NCBI GenBank assembly: GCA_963842455.1
Contig: CAWJHE010000006.1
Location: 186,001-250,000, forward strand
From: CAWJHE01 sp963842455
Lineage (GTDB): Bacteria > Chloroflexota > Anaerolineae > Anaerolineales > UBA4823
Direction of reading: 5' to 3'
DNA: 64,000 nt
Shown here: positions 45,287 through 54,183 of the stretch, piece by piece
Layout of the letters: the number at the start of each line of letters is the position of its first letter
Position numbering within the stretch: the stretch's first letter is position 1
Translations under genes and position numbers: made by a program
Notes under the pieces: generated by a model
Told to the model about the DNA's origin: nothing
Databases searched by the model: none
What the model saw: the letters and a program-made list of their open reading frames with translations, nothing else

Positions 45287-46387
45287 ATGCTAACAGATAA
45301 AGTAATCAAGGATCTATTGGGCTACAAATCAGAACACGCTGTGCTCAGTGTTTATCTGAACACAGATCCAGTCCTAGGCAACGCCGACGCGAACAAACTT
45401 CACCTGCGTTCTATGTTAAAAGATACGGATCACAAGGAAGATGTTGAGGCGATCATTCGGTTTGTTGAACATGAACATGATTGGTCAGGGCGAAGTATTG
45501 CCATATTTTCTTGTTTTCCTGATGGTTTTTTCAAAGTGTTTCCATTGGCAATCCCTGTGAGAAGCAGGATACGAATCAGTGATCGGCCGCATGTAAAACC
45601 TCTGACCAATTTGCTAGACTCCTATGGCGGTTATGGAGTTGTACTGGTTGACAAACAAGGTGCAAGATTATTCTCCTTCCACATGGGCGAATTACAGGAG
45701 CAGGAAGGGGTAATGGGTGAAAGTATTCGCAAAACGAAGCGTGGAGGCGGGTCACAGGCAGCGGGGAGGCGCGGGGGCACCGCTGGGCAGACCGATTATG
45801 TTGACGAGGTGGCCGACCGCAACATTCGTGAAGTGATCGAATTCGCTACGCATTTCTTTGCGGAGAACCATGTGCGGCGTATTTTAATTGGCGGCAGTGA
45901 TGACAATATCGCTCTTTTCCGCAGCCAGTTACCCAAATCATGGCAGAGCCTGGTGATTGGCTCCTTTCCTATCAGTATGACTGCCTCTCATCAGGAAGTC
46001 TTTGAAAGAGCCATGGCGATAGGAAGAGAAGTGGAGACAAAACTGGAAGCACACCTGGCCGAATCTATCGTTACTAGTGCTGCTAAAGGTAAAGGGGGGG
46101 TGATTCACCTGGAAGAGACTTTGAATGCAATTCATGAAGGGCGGGTGCAAACTTTGCTTATTCGAGAAGGTTTTCGAGCACCAGGATCTCGTTGCTCCAG
46201 TTGCGGCTATGTATCTTCGTTGCCCATGGAAGCATGTCCGTATTGCGCCGGGAAACCAGTGGATGTCCCTGATGCTGTTGAGTTAGCCGTCCGAAGGGCA
46301 ATTATGGCTGGCGGAGAGGTGGAAGTGCTTAATTCAGAGCACGAGATAAAAGGTTTTCAGCAGATTGGTGCATTATTGCGTTTCTGA
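45287..46387 (+). CDS. eRF1-like Vms1/VLRF1-family peptidyl-tRNA hydrolase
   Basis: This 366-residue protein belongs to the bacterial relatives of archaeal/eukaryotic release factor 1. After an N-domain, the middle domain carries KRGGGSQAAGRRGG with the catalytic-type Gln at about residue 157. The GSQ form is that of Vms1/ANKZF1, not the GGQ of true eRF1. A basic loop precedes YVDEVADRNIREVIEF, the helix typical of the family. The C-terminus has a zinc ribbon (CSSCGYVSSLPMEACPYC). The predicted role is hydrolysis of peptidyl-tRNA on stalled ribosomes or 50S subunits. TAGGAGG precedes the ATG, and a strong terminator follows. Confidence 0.82.
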   Translation: MLTDKVIKDLLGYKSEHAVLSVYLNTDPVLGNADANKLHLRSMLKDTDHKEDVEAIIRFVEHEHDWSGRSIAIFSCFPDGFFKVFPLAIPVRSRIRISDRPHVKPLTNLLDSYGGYGVVLVDKQGARLFSFHMGELQEQEGVMGESIRKTKRGGGSQAAGRRGGTAGQTDYVDEVADRNIREVIEFATHFFAENHVRRILIGGSDDNIALFRSQLPKSWQSLVIGSFPISMTASHQEVFERAMAIGREVETKLEAHLAESIVTSAAKGKGGVIHLEETLNAIHEGRVQTLLIREGFRAPGSRCSSCGYVSSLPMEACPYCAGKPVDVPDAVELAVRRAIMAGGEVEVLNSEHEIKGFQQIGALLRF

Positions 46388-46451
46388 TCGTCTGCTTACG
46401 CCGCTCATCAGAATGCGCTTCTGGTGATTTGGAATTCAAAACATAAAAGTC

Positions 46452-46485
46452 AAACAGCCATCCTGGTTCAACAGGGTGGCTGTTT
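46452..46485 (+). terminator. Intrinsic terminator after the release-factor-like gene
   Basis: A 14-bp stem (46452-46465 with 46472-46485) has a 6-base loop and ends in a T-run (46483-46486). The one non-Watson-Crick pair is G-U on the plus strand, so it is shaped for plus-strand RNA. It can also serve the convergent rhomboid gene. Confidence 0.8.
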
Positions 46486-46504
46486 TGCTTGGGGCTTTAT
46501 AGGC

Positions 46505-47212
46505 TCACTGATTGTAAGTTTGATAATACGTTTCTTTGGATGATGCTTTGACAAAAAGTCGATGGATGAATATTCCATATACAAATCCACCAATATGCGC
46601 CCACCATGCTACACCGCCTACCGCTCCGGCGGTTGGCAAACTCATTATGCCAGAGAATAATTGTGAAATGAACCAAAAACCCAGGTAAAAAATTGCTGGG
46701 ATATCAATAAACCAGAAAAAGAAGAATATGGGTACCAGGGTTACAACCCTGGCGTGAGGGAACAATACCAGGTAGGCTCCTAAGACCGCAGCAATTGCTC
46801 CACTAGCCCCGATGGAAGGGATACTGCTGTTGGGGGCTATAAACGCCTGGGTGAGGCCTGCGATGATACCTCCCAGAATGTAAAATACCAGGTATCGTGC
46901 GTGCCCCATCCTGGCCTCCACATTATCTCCAAATATGAATAATATCCACATATTACTGAGGAAGTGCACCCAGCCGCCATGTAAAAACATATGGGTGACA
47001 AGGGTGATGATTGGTAAAGGGGCAGCAAGAAGGGCCAATGGATGGTTAAGGCTTAATTGTTCAGGAATGATGCCAAACGAGGTAATGAATTGTTCCAAGG
47101 ATTGAGGCGAGAGGGACAATTCGTACAGAAAAACCAGTGTGTTGGCGCCGATTAACAGCCAATTAAATAATGGAAAGGTTTTTGATCGAATGGTGTCACG
47201 GATTGGGATCAT
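46505..47212 (-). CDS. Rhomboid-family intramembrane serine protease
   Basis: This 235-residue membrane protease has six hydrophobic segments. HMFLHGGWVHFLSNMWILF lies in the second part, the catalytic Ser is in PSIGASGAIAAVLGAYL (GxSG), and the partner His is in WAHIGGFVYG. It cleaves substrates within the membrane. GAGG lies six bases before the ATG. Substrate unknown. Confidence 0.92.
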   Translation of the reverse strand: MIPIRDTIRSKTFPLFNWLLIGANTLVFLYELSLSPQSLEQFITSFGIIPEQLSLNHPLALLAAPLPIITLVTHMFLHGGWVHFLSNMWILFIFGDNVEARMGHARYLVFYILGGIIAGLTQAFIAPNSSIPSIGASGAIAAVLGAYLVLFPHARVVTLVPIFFFFWFIDIPAIFYLGFWFISQLFSGIMSLPTAGAVGGVAWWAHIGGFVYGIFIHRLFVKASSKETYYQTYNQ

Positions 47213-47324
47213 GTTTTACCTCGCCTTGATCTACGTGCTTGATACAGTATAAACCAATTTTCTAAAAAGATGGTTGTTAGCGTATTAAATACTGGAACAT
47301 GGAGTCATTTTGGTTGGTGGGATT

Positions 47325-48059
47325 TCAGGGTTGACCAGCTTTGATAATTAAGTTCAGTGATGAACTCAGATAAGGGCTAAGATCATAATCCCCATACGAT
47401 TGGAGCACCCTCAATCCCTGTTCCTGTAACTGATTCAGGTAGTAATCATCGGAATTCAAATGATGTATGATCTCAACCGTGTTCCGTTGCACTTTTCCGT
47501 TAGAACGCATGTGGTCGTAATCCCACCTGAGTAAGAATTCACTTTGCGTGCGTTGCCAGGAACTGCTCACCTGTACCGGCTCACCGTCTGTTGGGTGGAA
47601 AAAGACCTCTTCCACCTCCGGCTCCGATGTTTTGGGAAGTTTTCGGATATAAGCAGGATTGGGGATACTAAAAACAAATACGCCTCCCGGTGCCAGATGT
47701 TTTTTGATATTGATCAAGGTTTCTATTTGATCATTGGGTGATAAGGTGCTAAATGTGTTGCAAGGCATGATAATTAAGTTGAAGGAAGTATTAATTCTAA
47801 AATCAGTACAATTGGCCTGGATGATTTTTGGCGTGGCAATTGTTTTCTTCCTGGCTAGGAGTAATAAATAGGCCAACATGGATCTGTCGAGATCCAAACC
47901 GATCATATCGAAACCGGCTTCTAAGAATGGCAGCATCACACGACCTGTTCCACAGCCTAATTCCAGGAGCGGACCCGGGTGTTGAGATGCCATCTCAAAC
48001 CAGAAGGGCAGGTCATCATTGTATAAATTATGATGTTCATGATAAAGAATTGGGAACAT
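47325..48059 (-). CDS. Class I SAM-dependent methyltransferase
   Basis: This 244-residue methyltransferase has the SAM motif I LLELGCGTGRVMLPFLEAGF, an acidic end of strand 2 (IGLDLD), and LAPGGVFVFSIPNP at motif III. The substrate is not recognisable. Sequence 48060-48300 upstream holds no gene; an ORF that crosses the tRNA on the minus strand is not real. Confidence 0.85.
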   Translation of the reverse strand: MFPILYHEHHNLYNDDLPFWFEMASQHPGPLLELGCGTGRVMLPFLEAGFDMIGLDLDRSMLAYLLLLARKKTIATPKIIQANCTDFRINTSFNLIIMPCNTFSTLSPNDQIETLINIKKHLAPGGVFVFSIPNPAYIRKLPKTSEPEVEEVFFHPTDGEPVQVSSSWQRTQSEFLLRWDYDHMRSNGKVQRNTVEIIHHLNSDDYYLNQLQEQGLRVLQSYGDYDLSPYLSSSLNLIIKAGQP

Positions 48060-48303
48060 TGTCTGATTTCCTATTTTATCTTAGAGCTTTACCCAACGAA
48101 TAAGTCAGATACTTTAACACAACAACCCGTTTTCGAGCCAGAGCAAATCCAAGTTTCAGAATGATCTTTGACGAGACTCCAGTTCTCTGACTATTCAATC
48201 ATATCAAATAATTACTTGCTAACAATCTGTAAAAGATGACTAGCATTAAGAAAATTCGGTGACTACGAATGCGGAATTGCAGTATAATTGCTGCCTGTTG
48301 ATC

Positions 48304-48333
48304 TTGACGTATTAATGTGTTTCGCATTATACT
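48304..48333 (+). promoter_or_regulatory. Promoter of tRNA-Pro
   Basis: TTGACG (48304-48309) and TATACT (48328-48333) are 18 bases apart. The -10 ends nine bases before the mature tRNA, so the 5' extension is very short. Confidence 0.7.
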
Positions 48334-48342
48334 CACCATGTT

Positions 48343-48417
48343 CGGGGCGTAGCGCAGTTCGGTTAGCGCACCGCGTTTGGGACGCGGGGGTCGGCGGTTC
48401 AAATCCGCCCGCCCCGA
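48343..48417 (+). tRNA. tRNA-Pro (anticodon TGG)
   Basis: A full cloverleaf is present. The acceptor stem is CGGGGCG/CGCCCCG, the anticodon stem CCGCG/CGCGG carries loop TTTGGGA (anticodon 48378-48380), and the T-arm is GGCGG-TTCAAAT-CCGCC. The 3' CCA is not encoded. Confidence 0.95.
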
Positions 48418-48505
48418 CCTTGCCACCTGATAAAGGCAGCTGCTAGAGAGCATTTTCTGAAGAGCAAGTTGTAAAACTTGCTTTCTTCAATTTTGGAGGG
48501 ATTAA

Positions 48506-48817
48506 ATGGCTAAAAATAAGTATGATGGCGTGGTAGAAGCTGTTCGCTATAATCCAGAAGGACAGGTAGCCTGGGTCAGGGCTTACATGCGCAATGGGCC
48601 GATATTCTCAGATCACCTCTTAATTAATCGAACTGACTTGGTTGCCTTTTTGAAATCAGGTAAAAAATTCGTAGTGGGAAAGCGCATCCCGTACATGGCA
48701 AGTACATTTGAGGTGCCAAATCCTCAAAAAGTATTGTCAACAGACGGTAAAGTAATTCTCATGAGTGGAGAAAAACAAGCTGACAGGGATTTCCTTCAAG
48801 GTGTCCCAGTTGTGTAA
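48506..48817 (+). CDS. Conserved-looking small protein, unknown
   Basis: This 103-residue soluble basic protein (MAKNKYDGVVEAVRYNPEGQ) is beta-rich in appearance and has a clear GGAGG site and a strong terminator, so it is a genuine gene. It lies 88 bases after tRNA-Pro with no obvious promoter between, and may be co-transcribed with it. I recognise no domain. Confidence 0.75.
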   Translation: MAKNKYDGVVEAVRYNPEGQVAWVRAYMRNGPIFSDHLLINRTDLVAFLKSGKKFVVGKRIPYMASTFEVPNPQKVLSTDGKVILMSGEKQADRDFLQGVPVV

Positions 48818-48843
48818 AAATCGGAACTAAGTTCCGATTTTTT
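48816..48843 (+). terminator. Intrinsic terminator after the 103-residue protein
   Basis: A perfect 12-bp stem (48816-48827 with 48831-48842) with a TAA triloop is followed by further T residues. Confidence 0.88.
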
Positions 48844-48910
48844 TATACGGACTTTTCGGCTTTGTTGGCTCAAATGCTTGATTGCTGTCGTATAATTCAT
48901 CTGGATACCT

Positions 48911-49741
48911 ATGAAAATTATTGAGTTATATCAGGATGACCAGGCTGAGGCAAAGCGTGCTGGCTTGGGACGAGCTCTGGGCAAGATCAACCTGCCTTTG
49001 GGGCATCCGTCTCAAGGTGTAGAAGATGCCGTTCTGCAGGTGTTGCAGAACAGGTTGGATCACCGGTTTGTGTGCTTGCGCAATTTCTATCTACCTGATA
49101 TTTACCCACCGCCTGCCTTCATTCTCATCGGACCGCAAGGCATAACCCTTTTAAGGATAAGTATGCTTAAAGGGATATTTCGGGCAGCTGGGGAATCTTG
49201 GGAAGAGCTCGACACGCGCTCGAAGAAATTCTCTCCTGCCAAAATCAATCTGCTGCTCGAAACGCAGCGGATGGCTGATATGTTGGATACTGAACTTTCG
49301 CGGAAGCATCCTGATTTACCCAAAACGGAGGCGGTCATCTATTTTCCTAATCCAGGCGCACATGTTGACACAGAACAACCTGTTATTCGGATATTGTTAG
49401 CAGATGCCCTAGATAGGTTTTTGTCGGGAATATTAACGAAAGCCTCTATTGCTGGAAACGGATGCGATCGAAAAAATTACGCGATGCGATGCAGCAAAAG
49501 GGAATTCTGCGCGACATCGAATGATGCCAGGACGGATAAAGGCGATATTTTTTCTCTTCATGAGCCGCAGAAAAAGAAATCTCCAAAAGCCACTTTATTT
49601 CCCAAACCAGCCCTGAAGGAGCCGGGAGTTCTAAAGACGCTGCAGTTTTCAAAACGTCAGTGGGTCTTCCTGGGATTGATGATATTTGTGAATATCATAA
49701 TTCTGGTTGCTTTGGTGATGGTAATATTAGTTCTCACTTGA
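48911..49741 (+). CDS. Membrane-anchored protein with NERD-like N-domain; frame disturbed
   Basis: The first 170 residues are soluble (GVEDAVLQVLQNRLDHRFVC, FILIGPQGITLLRI) and recall nuclease-related NERD-type domains. A charged linker and one C-terminal membrane helix (WVFLGLMIFVNIIILVALVM) follow. Between 49437 and 49523 the best-looking peptide hops through other frames (LLLETDAIEK, then LRDAMQQKGILRDIE) and returns, as if three one-base shifts cancel. The annotated frame stays open throughout, so it may be expressed with an altered middle. Function unknown. Confidence 0.6.
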   Translation: MKIIELYQDDQAEAKRAGLGRALGKINLPLGHPSQGVEDAVLQVLQNRLDHRFVCLRNFYLPDIYPPPAFILIGPQGITLLRISMLKGIFRAAGESWEELDTRSKKFSPAKINLLLETQRMADMLDTELSRKHPDLPKTEAVIYFPNPGAHVDTEQPVIRILLADALDRFLSGILTKASIAGNGCDRKNYAMRCSKREFCATSNDARTDKGDIFSLHEPQKKKSPKATLFPKPALKEPGVLKTLQFSKRQWVFLGLMIFVNIIILVALVMVILVLT

Positions 49742-49770
49742 TCTGACATCTTTGTACGGGTGGCATAAGT

Positions 49771-50505
49771 TTGTCCAAACCATTTCTTTCAATCATTATC
49801 CCTGCATATAACGAAGAAAATCGGCTGCCTGTCACGCTTGGTAAGGTAGCAGATTTTATTGCCGCCCAATCTTTTGAAGTCGAAGTAATTCTCGTGGAGA
49901 ATGGGAGCAACGACCGTACTTGGGAGATCGCTCAAGCATTTGCAGATGAAAACCAAAGTTTTCGCGCTTTGAAGGAAGAACAACGCGGAAAGGGAGTGGC
50001 AGTCAGGAGAGGAATGTTGGCAGCCCATGGGGAATTCCGATTCATGTGTGATGCCGACCTTTCTATGCCACTGGAAGAAATCTTCCGCTTCATTCCACCT
50101 GTATTGACAGATTTTGACATCGCCATCGGGTCACGAGAAGCATCAGGCGCTGTTCGTTATGACGAACCTCTCCACCGGCACTGGGGCGGTCGAATGATCA
50201 ACCTTCTAATTCGTTTATTAGCCTTGCCTGGTATGCATGACACCCAGTGCGGTTTCAAATGCTTTCGTGCGACTGCTGCAGAAACCTTGTTCCGGCAGCA
50301 AACCCTTGACGGATGGTCTTTTGATATTGAAATTTTGTTTATCGCCAGGAAGATGGGTCTGAAAATTGTGGAAATACCTATCCCGTGGTATTTTAACCCA
50401 GACAGCAAAATAAGCCCGGGCCGAGATGCTATCAAAATGGGTATTGATATTTTGAAGGTGCGCTGGAATGCCTTACGAGGCGTTTACAACTATCAAAATC
50501 CTTAA
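49771..50505 (+). CDS. Glycosyltransferase family 2, dolichyl-phosphate glucosyltransferase (ALG5)-like
   Basis: This 244-residue enzyme has GT-A motifs LSIIIPAYNEENRLPVTL, VILVENGSNDRT, RFMCDADLSMPLEEI and HDTQCGFKCFR. Its likely product is a polyprenyl-phosphate hexose. The start is TTG 49771 with GGGTGG upstream. It lies 12 bases before rnhB and outside the main polysaccharide locus. Confidence 0.85.
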   Translation: MSKPFLSIIIPAYNEENRLPVTLGKVADFIAAQSFEVEVILVENGSNDRTWEIAQAFADENQSFRALKEEQRGKGVAVRRGMLAAHGEFRFMCDADLSMPLEEIFRFIPPVLTDFDIAIGSREASGAVRYDEPLHRHWGGRMINLLIRLLALPGMHDTQCGFKCFRATAAETLFRQQTLDGWSFDIEILFIARKMGLKIVEIPIPWYFNPDSKISPGRDAIKMGIDILKVRWNALRGVYNYQNP

Positions 50506-50517
50506 GCGGTTAAAAGA

Positions 50518-51159
50518 ATGCTTTTCGCAAACAAGAAAACCAGGCAAAAAACAGCCTCCCCAAAATTTCCGGAATTAACCTATGAAATTGAACTTTGGCA
50601 GGCTGGCCTCCTTCTTGTGGCTGGAATTGACGAGGCTGGGAGAGGCGCCCTGGCTGGACCAGTTTCGGCTGCGGTCGTCGTTTTGCCTGTGGATCCCCAC
50701 TTGAGAGAAGTGTTGAGTGGTGTGCGTGATTCCAAAGTAATGACACCTCATGCTCGGGAGCAGTGGGCGGCGAAAATCAAAGAGATAGCTGCGGGGTATG
50801 GGGTTGGTTTTGCTTCAAATCAAGAAATTGATACGATCGGAATTGTGCCCGCGACTTACCTGGCAATTCGAAGGGCTTTGGAACAATTGCCCATCTTTCC
50901 CCAACACCTGTTAACCGATTTTCTTTTCCTTCCTGATGTGGCAATCCCGCAAACCCCACTGGTAAAGGGAGATGCATGTTGCTTAAGTATTGCTTCAGCC
51001 TCAGTTCTGGCAAAAACATCCAGAGACGCGCTTTTGCGTCAGATGGACATCGATTTTCCGGGGTACGGCTTTAGCCAACACAAGGGTTATGGTACACGAA
51101 AACACCGTCTCGCTTTACAGCAATTAGGGTCCTTCACCGATTCACCGTTTGAGTTTTAG
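50518..51159 (+). CDS. rnhB: Ribonuclease HII
   Basis: This 213-residue enzyme removes RNA from DNA/RNA hybrids. It has the active-site Asp-Glu in LVAGIDEAGRGALAGPVSA, then VRDSKVMTP, and DFPGYGFSQHKGYGTRKH near the end. All catalytic motifs are intact and length is normal. The N-terminal 25 residues are a basic extension. Confidence 0.92.
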   Translation: MLFANKKTRQKTASPKFPELTYEIELWQAGLLLVAGIDEAGRGALAGPVSAAVVVLPVDPHLREVLSGVRDSKVMTPHAREQWAAKIKEIAAGYGVGFASNQEIDTIGIVPATYLAIRRALEQLPIFPQHLLTDFLFLPDVAIPQTPLVKGDACCLSIASASVLAKTSRDALLRQMDIDFPGYGFSQHKGYGTRKHRLALQQLGSFTDSPFEF

Positions 51160-51220
51160 CTATAAAAGAGAAGTATGAAGCGATTTACGTATAAGGTTTA
51201 TCTATGATGAGGGTAAAACT

Positions 51221-53143
51221 ATGAATGATCAGAATATCTTACGGCAATACGGCTTGTGGAGTAGCCGAATAACACCTGAATTTTTATCACAGGGGATGCG
51301 TTTCTCAGATGTGTGCTGGGATGAAAGTGGTGATTTGGTATGGCTCGAATCAAGATCAGATCGCTCTGTCTGTGTAGTTCTGCCACAAGATGGACAGGCG
51401 ATGCGGGATTTGAACAGTACATTTTCAGTACGTGCTCGCGTTGGTTATGGCGGCGGCGACTTCACAGTGGGTAAAGGATCTGTCTACTTTGTGGATGCTG
51501 AAAGCGGCAGAATTTTTCGACAGTCAATACAGCCAGGCGCTCCTAGAGCGCTCACCCCTGGGTTTGGATCAGTTGCCGCGCCTGTGCTTTCCCCCAAGGG
51601 TGATTGGTTGCTTTATATCCGCAGTTATGAAGGCCAGGATAGCCTGGAAATTGTTGGTACATCCGGGCAGAATTGGCCGCAAAAGTTGATTTCTGGTGAT
51701 GATTTTTATATGCAGCCGGCCTGGCACCCCGAAGGTAAGCAAATAGCCTGGTTAGCGTGGAATCACCCGGATATGCCCTGGGATGCAACAAAATTGTGGG
51801 TTGGAAAATTGAACTTTAATTCTGCTGGTTCCCCATCGATAGAAAATATGGAGTCTATCGCTGGGGGGGAGAATATCTCGGTATTTCAGCCCGAATTTTC
51901 ACCGGATGGAAAGTACCTGGCCTACACAGCTGATGAGAGCGGTTGGTGGCAACTTTATATCTATGATCTCGCTCATAAGAACCATAAACAATTAACCCAT
52001 AAACCAGCAGAGCACGGCAGACCTGCCTGGGTGCAGGGGCTACGCACCTATGGTTTCAGCCCGGATAGTCGTTGGATATACTTTATCCGTAATCAGGCTG
52101 GACAGGATAGCCTGTGGATGTATAACCTGGAAGATGAAGTGGAAACACACATCCCCATAGAGCCTGGATATACTAGCCTGGAACAAATCAGTGTATCCCC
52201 GTTGGGGATAGCATTGATTGCTTCTGGCGGGCAAATTCCCACGCGAATCATCACCTGTGCGTTGCCCAAGCGAGATGGGCTGGATGCGCAGGGCGCCGTG
52301 CATCCTGTGAAGGTCCAGCGCCGCTCGATCTCGGAGGAATTAGCCCCTCACTCATATTCCAATCCTGAGAATATCTGCTGGGAAGATAAGGATGGCAATG
52401 AAGCGTACGGTATTTACTATGCTCCCCACCAACCCAATGTCACAGGGCCTGGTAAGCCACCTCTGCTGGTAAGTATTCATGGAGGACCAACCTCTCAAGT
52501 AGGTAGCCAGTTTAACATGAAGGCGCAGTTCTTTACTTCGCGGGGTTATGCTTTCTTGGAAGTGAATTATCGCGGCAGCACAGGTTATGGCCGAAATTAC
52601 CGCAATCAATTAAGGGGAAAATGGGGTGTCCTGGATGTTGAAGATGCAGTCAATGGGGCCAGTTTCCTGGTGCATCAAGGTTTGGTCGATGGTGAACGTA
52701 TTGTCATCATGGGGGGAAGCGCTGGCGGTTACACCGTGTATAAGGCGATGGAGGATTATCCAGAGTTCTTTAGGGCAGGGATCAGCCTGTATGGGGTTTC
52801 AAACCAGTTCGCCCTGGCAGCCGACACGCACAAATTTGAAGCTCATTACAGCGATAGCCTTTTAGGTCCGCTTCCAGAAGCAGCCGCTGTGTATCGAGAG
52901 CGCTCACCCATTTATTTTGCCGGTCAGATTCGAAGGCCGATGGCAATTTTCCAAGGGGAAGATGACCAGGTTGTTCCGCGCAATCAATCTGATGAAATGG
53001 TGGAAATTTTACGTCGTAATGGTGTAGCGGTCATTTATCATGTCTATCCAGGTGAGGGGCATGGTTTTCGCAAAACGGAAACCATCACTCATATGTATAA
53101 AGAGATTCTCAAATTCCTAAGAGAAACTGTGATTTATAGTTGA
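51221..53143 (+). CDS. S9-family prolyl oligopeptidase-like peptidase
   Basis: This 640-residue protein has an N-terminal beta-propeller (repeated FSPDGKYLAYTAD-type blades, residues about 30-370) and a C-terminal alpha/beta hydrolase. The catalytic Ser is in IMGGSAGGYTVYKAM, Asp in QGEDDQVVPRNQ and His in YPGEGHGFRK. SIHGGPTSQVGSQFN is the oxyanion-side motif. No signal peptide, so a cytoplasmic acylaminoacyl- or dipeptidyl-type peptidase. Confidence 0.92.
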   Translation: MNDQNILRQYGLWSSRITPEFLSQGMRFSDVCWDESGDLVWLESRSDRSVCVVLPQDGQAMRDLNSTFSVRARVGYGGGDFTVGKGSVYFVDAESGRIFRQSIQPGAPRALTPGFGSVAAPVLSPKGDWLLYIRSYEGQDSLEIVGTSGQNWPQKLISGDDFYMQPAWHPEGKQIAWLAWNHPDMPWDATKLWVGKLNFNSAGSPSIENMESIAGGENISVFQPEFSPDGKYLAYTADESGWWQLYIYDLAHKNHKQLTHKPAEHGRPAWVQGLRTYGFSPDSRWIYFIRNQAGQDSLWMYNLEDEVETHIPIEPGYTSLEQISVSPLGIALIASGGQIPTRIITCALPKRDGLDAQGAVHPVKVQRRSISEELAPHSYSNPENICWEDKDGNEAYGIYYAPHQPNVTGPGKPPLLVSIHGGPTSQVGSQFNMKAQFFTSRGYAFLEVNYRGSTGYGRNYRNQLRGKWGVLDVEDAVNGASFLVHQGLVDGERIVIMGGSAGGYTVYKAMEDYPEFFRAGISLYGVSNQFALAADTHKFEAHYSDSLLGPLPEAAAVYRERSPIYFAGQIRRPMAIFQGEDDQVVPRNQSDEMVEILRRNGVAVIYHVYPGEGHGFRKTETITHMYKEILKFLRETVIYS

Positions 53144-53145
53144 GT

Positions 53146-53180
53146 AACAACGGGACAGGCTCAGACCCTGTCCCGTTGTT
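53146..53180. terminator. Bidirectional intrinsic terminator
   Basis: A perfect 14-bp stem (53146-53159 with 53167-53180) has a 7-base loop and lies between the convergent S9 peptidase and corA-type genes. The U-run is short in both directions. Confidence 0.75.
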
Positions 53181-53196
53181 CATCGTGTAAATATTC

Positions 53197-54126
53197 CTAA
53201 AACCAATCGTGTCTCCAGAAAATGATGACAACCGATAAACTGATGGCAAATGAGAAACCCAAGGAAAACAGGAAGGCATACGGGTGATTCTCTAAGGGCA
53301 AGTGCACATTCATACCGTAAAAACTGGCAACCATGGTTGGCAAACTGAGCACAATGGTGATGGATGCCAAAAGTTTCATTACACTGTTTAAGTTGTTGGA
53401 GATGATGGATGCGAAGGCGTCCATCATACTGCTCAAAATATTGCTGGAAATATTTGTCATTTCAATGGCTTGCTGGTTTTCAGTCAGTACATCATCTAAT
53501 AAATCTTCATCTTCCGGGTATGTTTTGAATAGCTGGCTTCGTTGCAGCCTTTCCATCATAAGCTCGTTGGATTTGAGCGCAGTGGTGAAGTAGGTCAGGC
53601 TTTTTTGGTATTTTAATAATTCCAACACTTCACGGTTACGGGTCGATTCTTGTAATTGATCTTCAAGGGTATCAACCACTTTATTGATTTCCCTTAAGTA
53701 ACCAAGGTATTTACTGGCAGTATGCAGTAAAAGACGCAAGACGAAGCGTAGGCGTTTAGCGAGAATTAAGCCTTTTATACGTCCATTGGCAAATTCTTGC
53801 AGAATATCATTTTCGTATTTGCACACGGTGACCAGGTATTGCTCGGTGACAATGATGCCGAGCGGAACAGTGATGTAGGGTATATCGGACGTTTCGCCTT
53901 GAAAATGGGGGATGCGTAGGATGATGAGCAGTTCACCGTTCTCTCGTTCTGTTCGGGAACGCTCGTCGAGATCCAGGGGATAGGTTATGTAATCGTTGGG
54001 GATACCGATGGCTTGGAGTTGCTCGATTTCTGAAGGTGTTGGATTAATCGCCTTAATCCAACAACCTGGCATAGGTTTTTCCATCAGGACAAGCTTGTTT
54101 TCGTGGTTTTTGTAGATCGTGATCAT
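53197..54126 (-). CDS. corA: CorA-family magnesium transporter
   Basis: This 309-residue CorA-type Mg2+ channel has a large cytoplasmic N-domain, a long helix and two C-terminal membrane helices with the YGMNVHLPL (GMN) signature between them. Length is normal for the family. AGGAGG lies four bases before ATG 54126. A roughly 400-base leader with a terminator, an upstream ORF and switch-like hairpins precedes it, which suggests Mg2+-responsive control. Confidence 0.92.
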   Translation of the reverse strand: MITIYKNHENKLVLMEKPMPGCWIKAINPTPSEIEQLQAIGIPNDYITYPLDLDERSRTERENGELLIILRIPHFQGETSDIPYITVPLGIIVTEQYLVTVCKYENDILQEFANGRIKGLILAKRLRFVLRLLLHTASKYLGYLREINKVVDTLEDQLQESTRNREVLELLKYQKSLTYFTTALKSNELMMERLQRSQLFKTYPEDEDLLDDVLTENQQAIEMTNISSNILSSMMDAFASIISNNLNSVMKLLASITIVLSLPTMVASFYGMNVHLPLENHPYAFLFSLGFSFAISLSVVIIFWRHDWF

Positions 54127-54154
54127 ACTTCCTCCTGTTTAATACAGACAACTG

Positions 54155-54183
54155 CCTGTTGGCTTTCGCCAGAAAGCAACAGG
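54155..54183 (-). promoter_or_regulatory. Switch hairpin between the upstream ORF and corA
   Basis: A 12-bp stem with one bulge (arms 54155-54167 and 54172-54183) starts on the base after the upstream ORF's stop codon. Its 5' arm on the minus strand (CCTGTT) can alternatively pair with AACAGG at 54134-54139, which overlaps the corA AGGAGG site. The two pairings exclude each other, one leaving the site free and the other covering it. Confidence 0.6.

Noticed and set aside
48199..48453. Minus-strand ORF of 84 codons
   Set aside because: It runs antisense through tRNA-Pro; its RADLNRRPPRPKRGALTELRYAP-like peptide is the usual artefact of an antisense tRNA.
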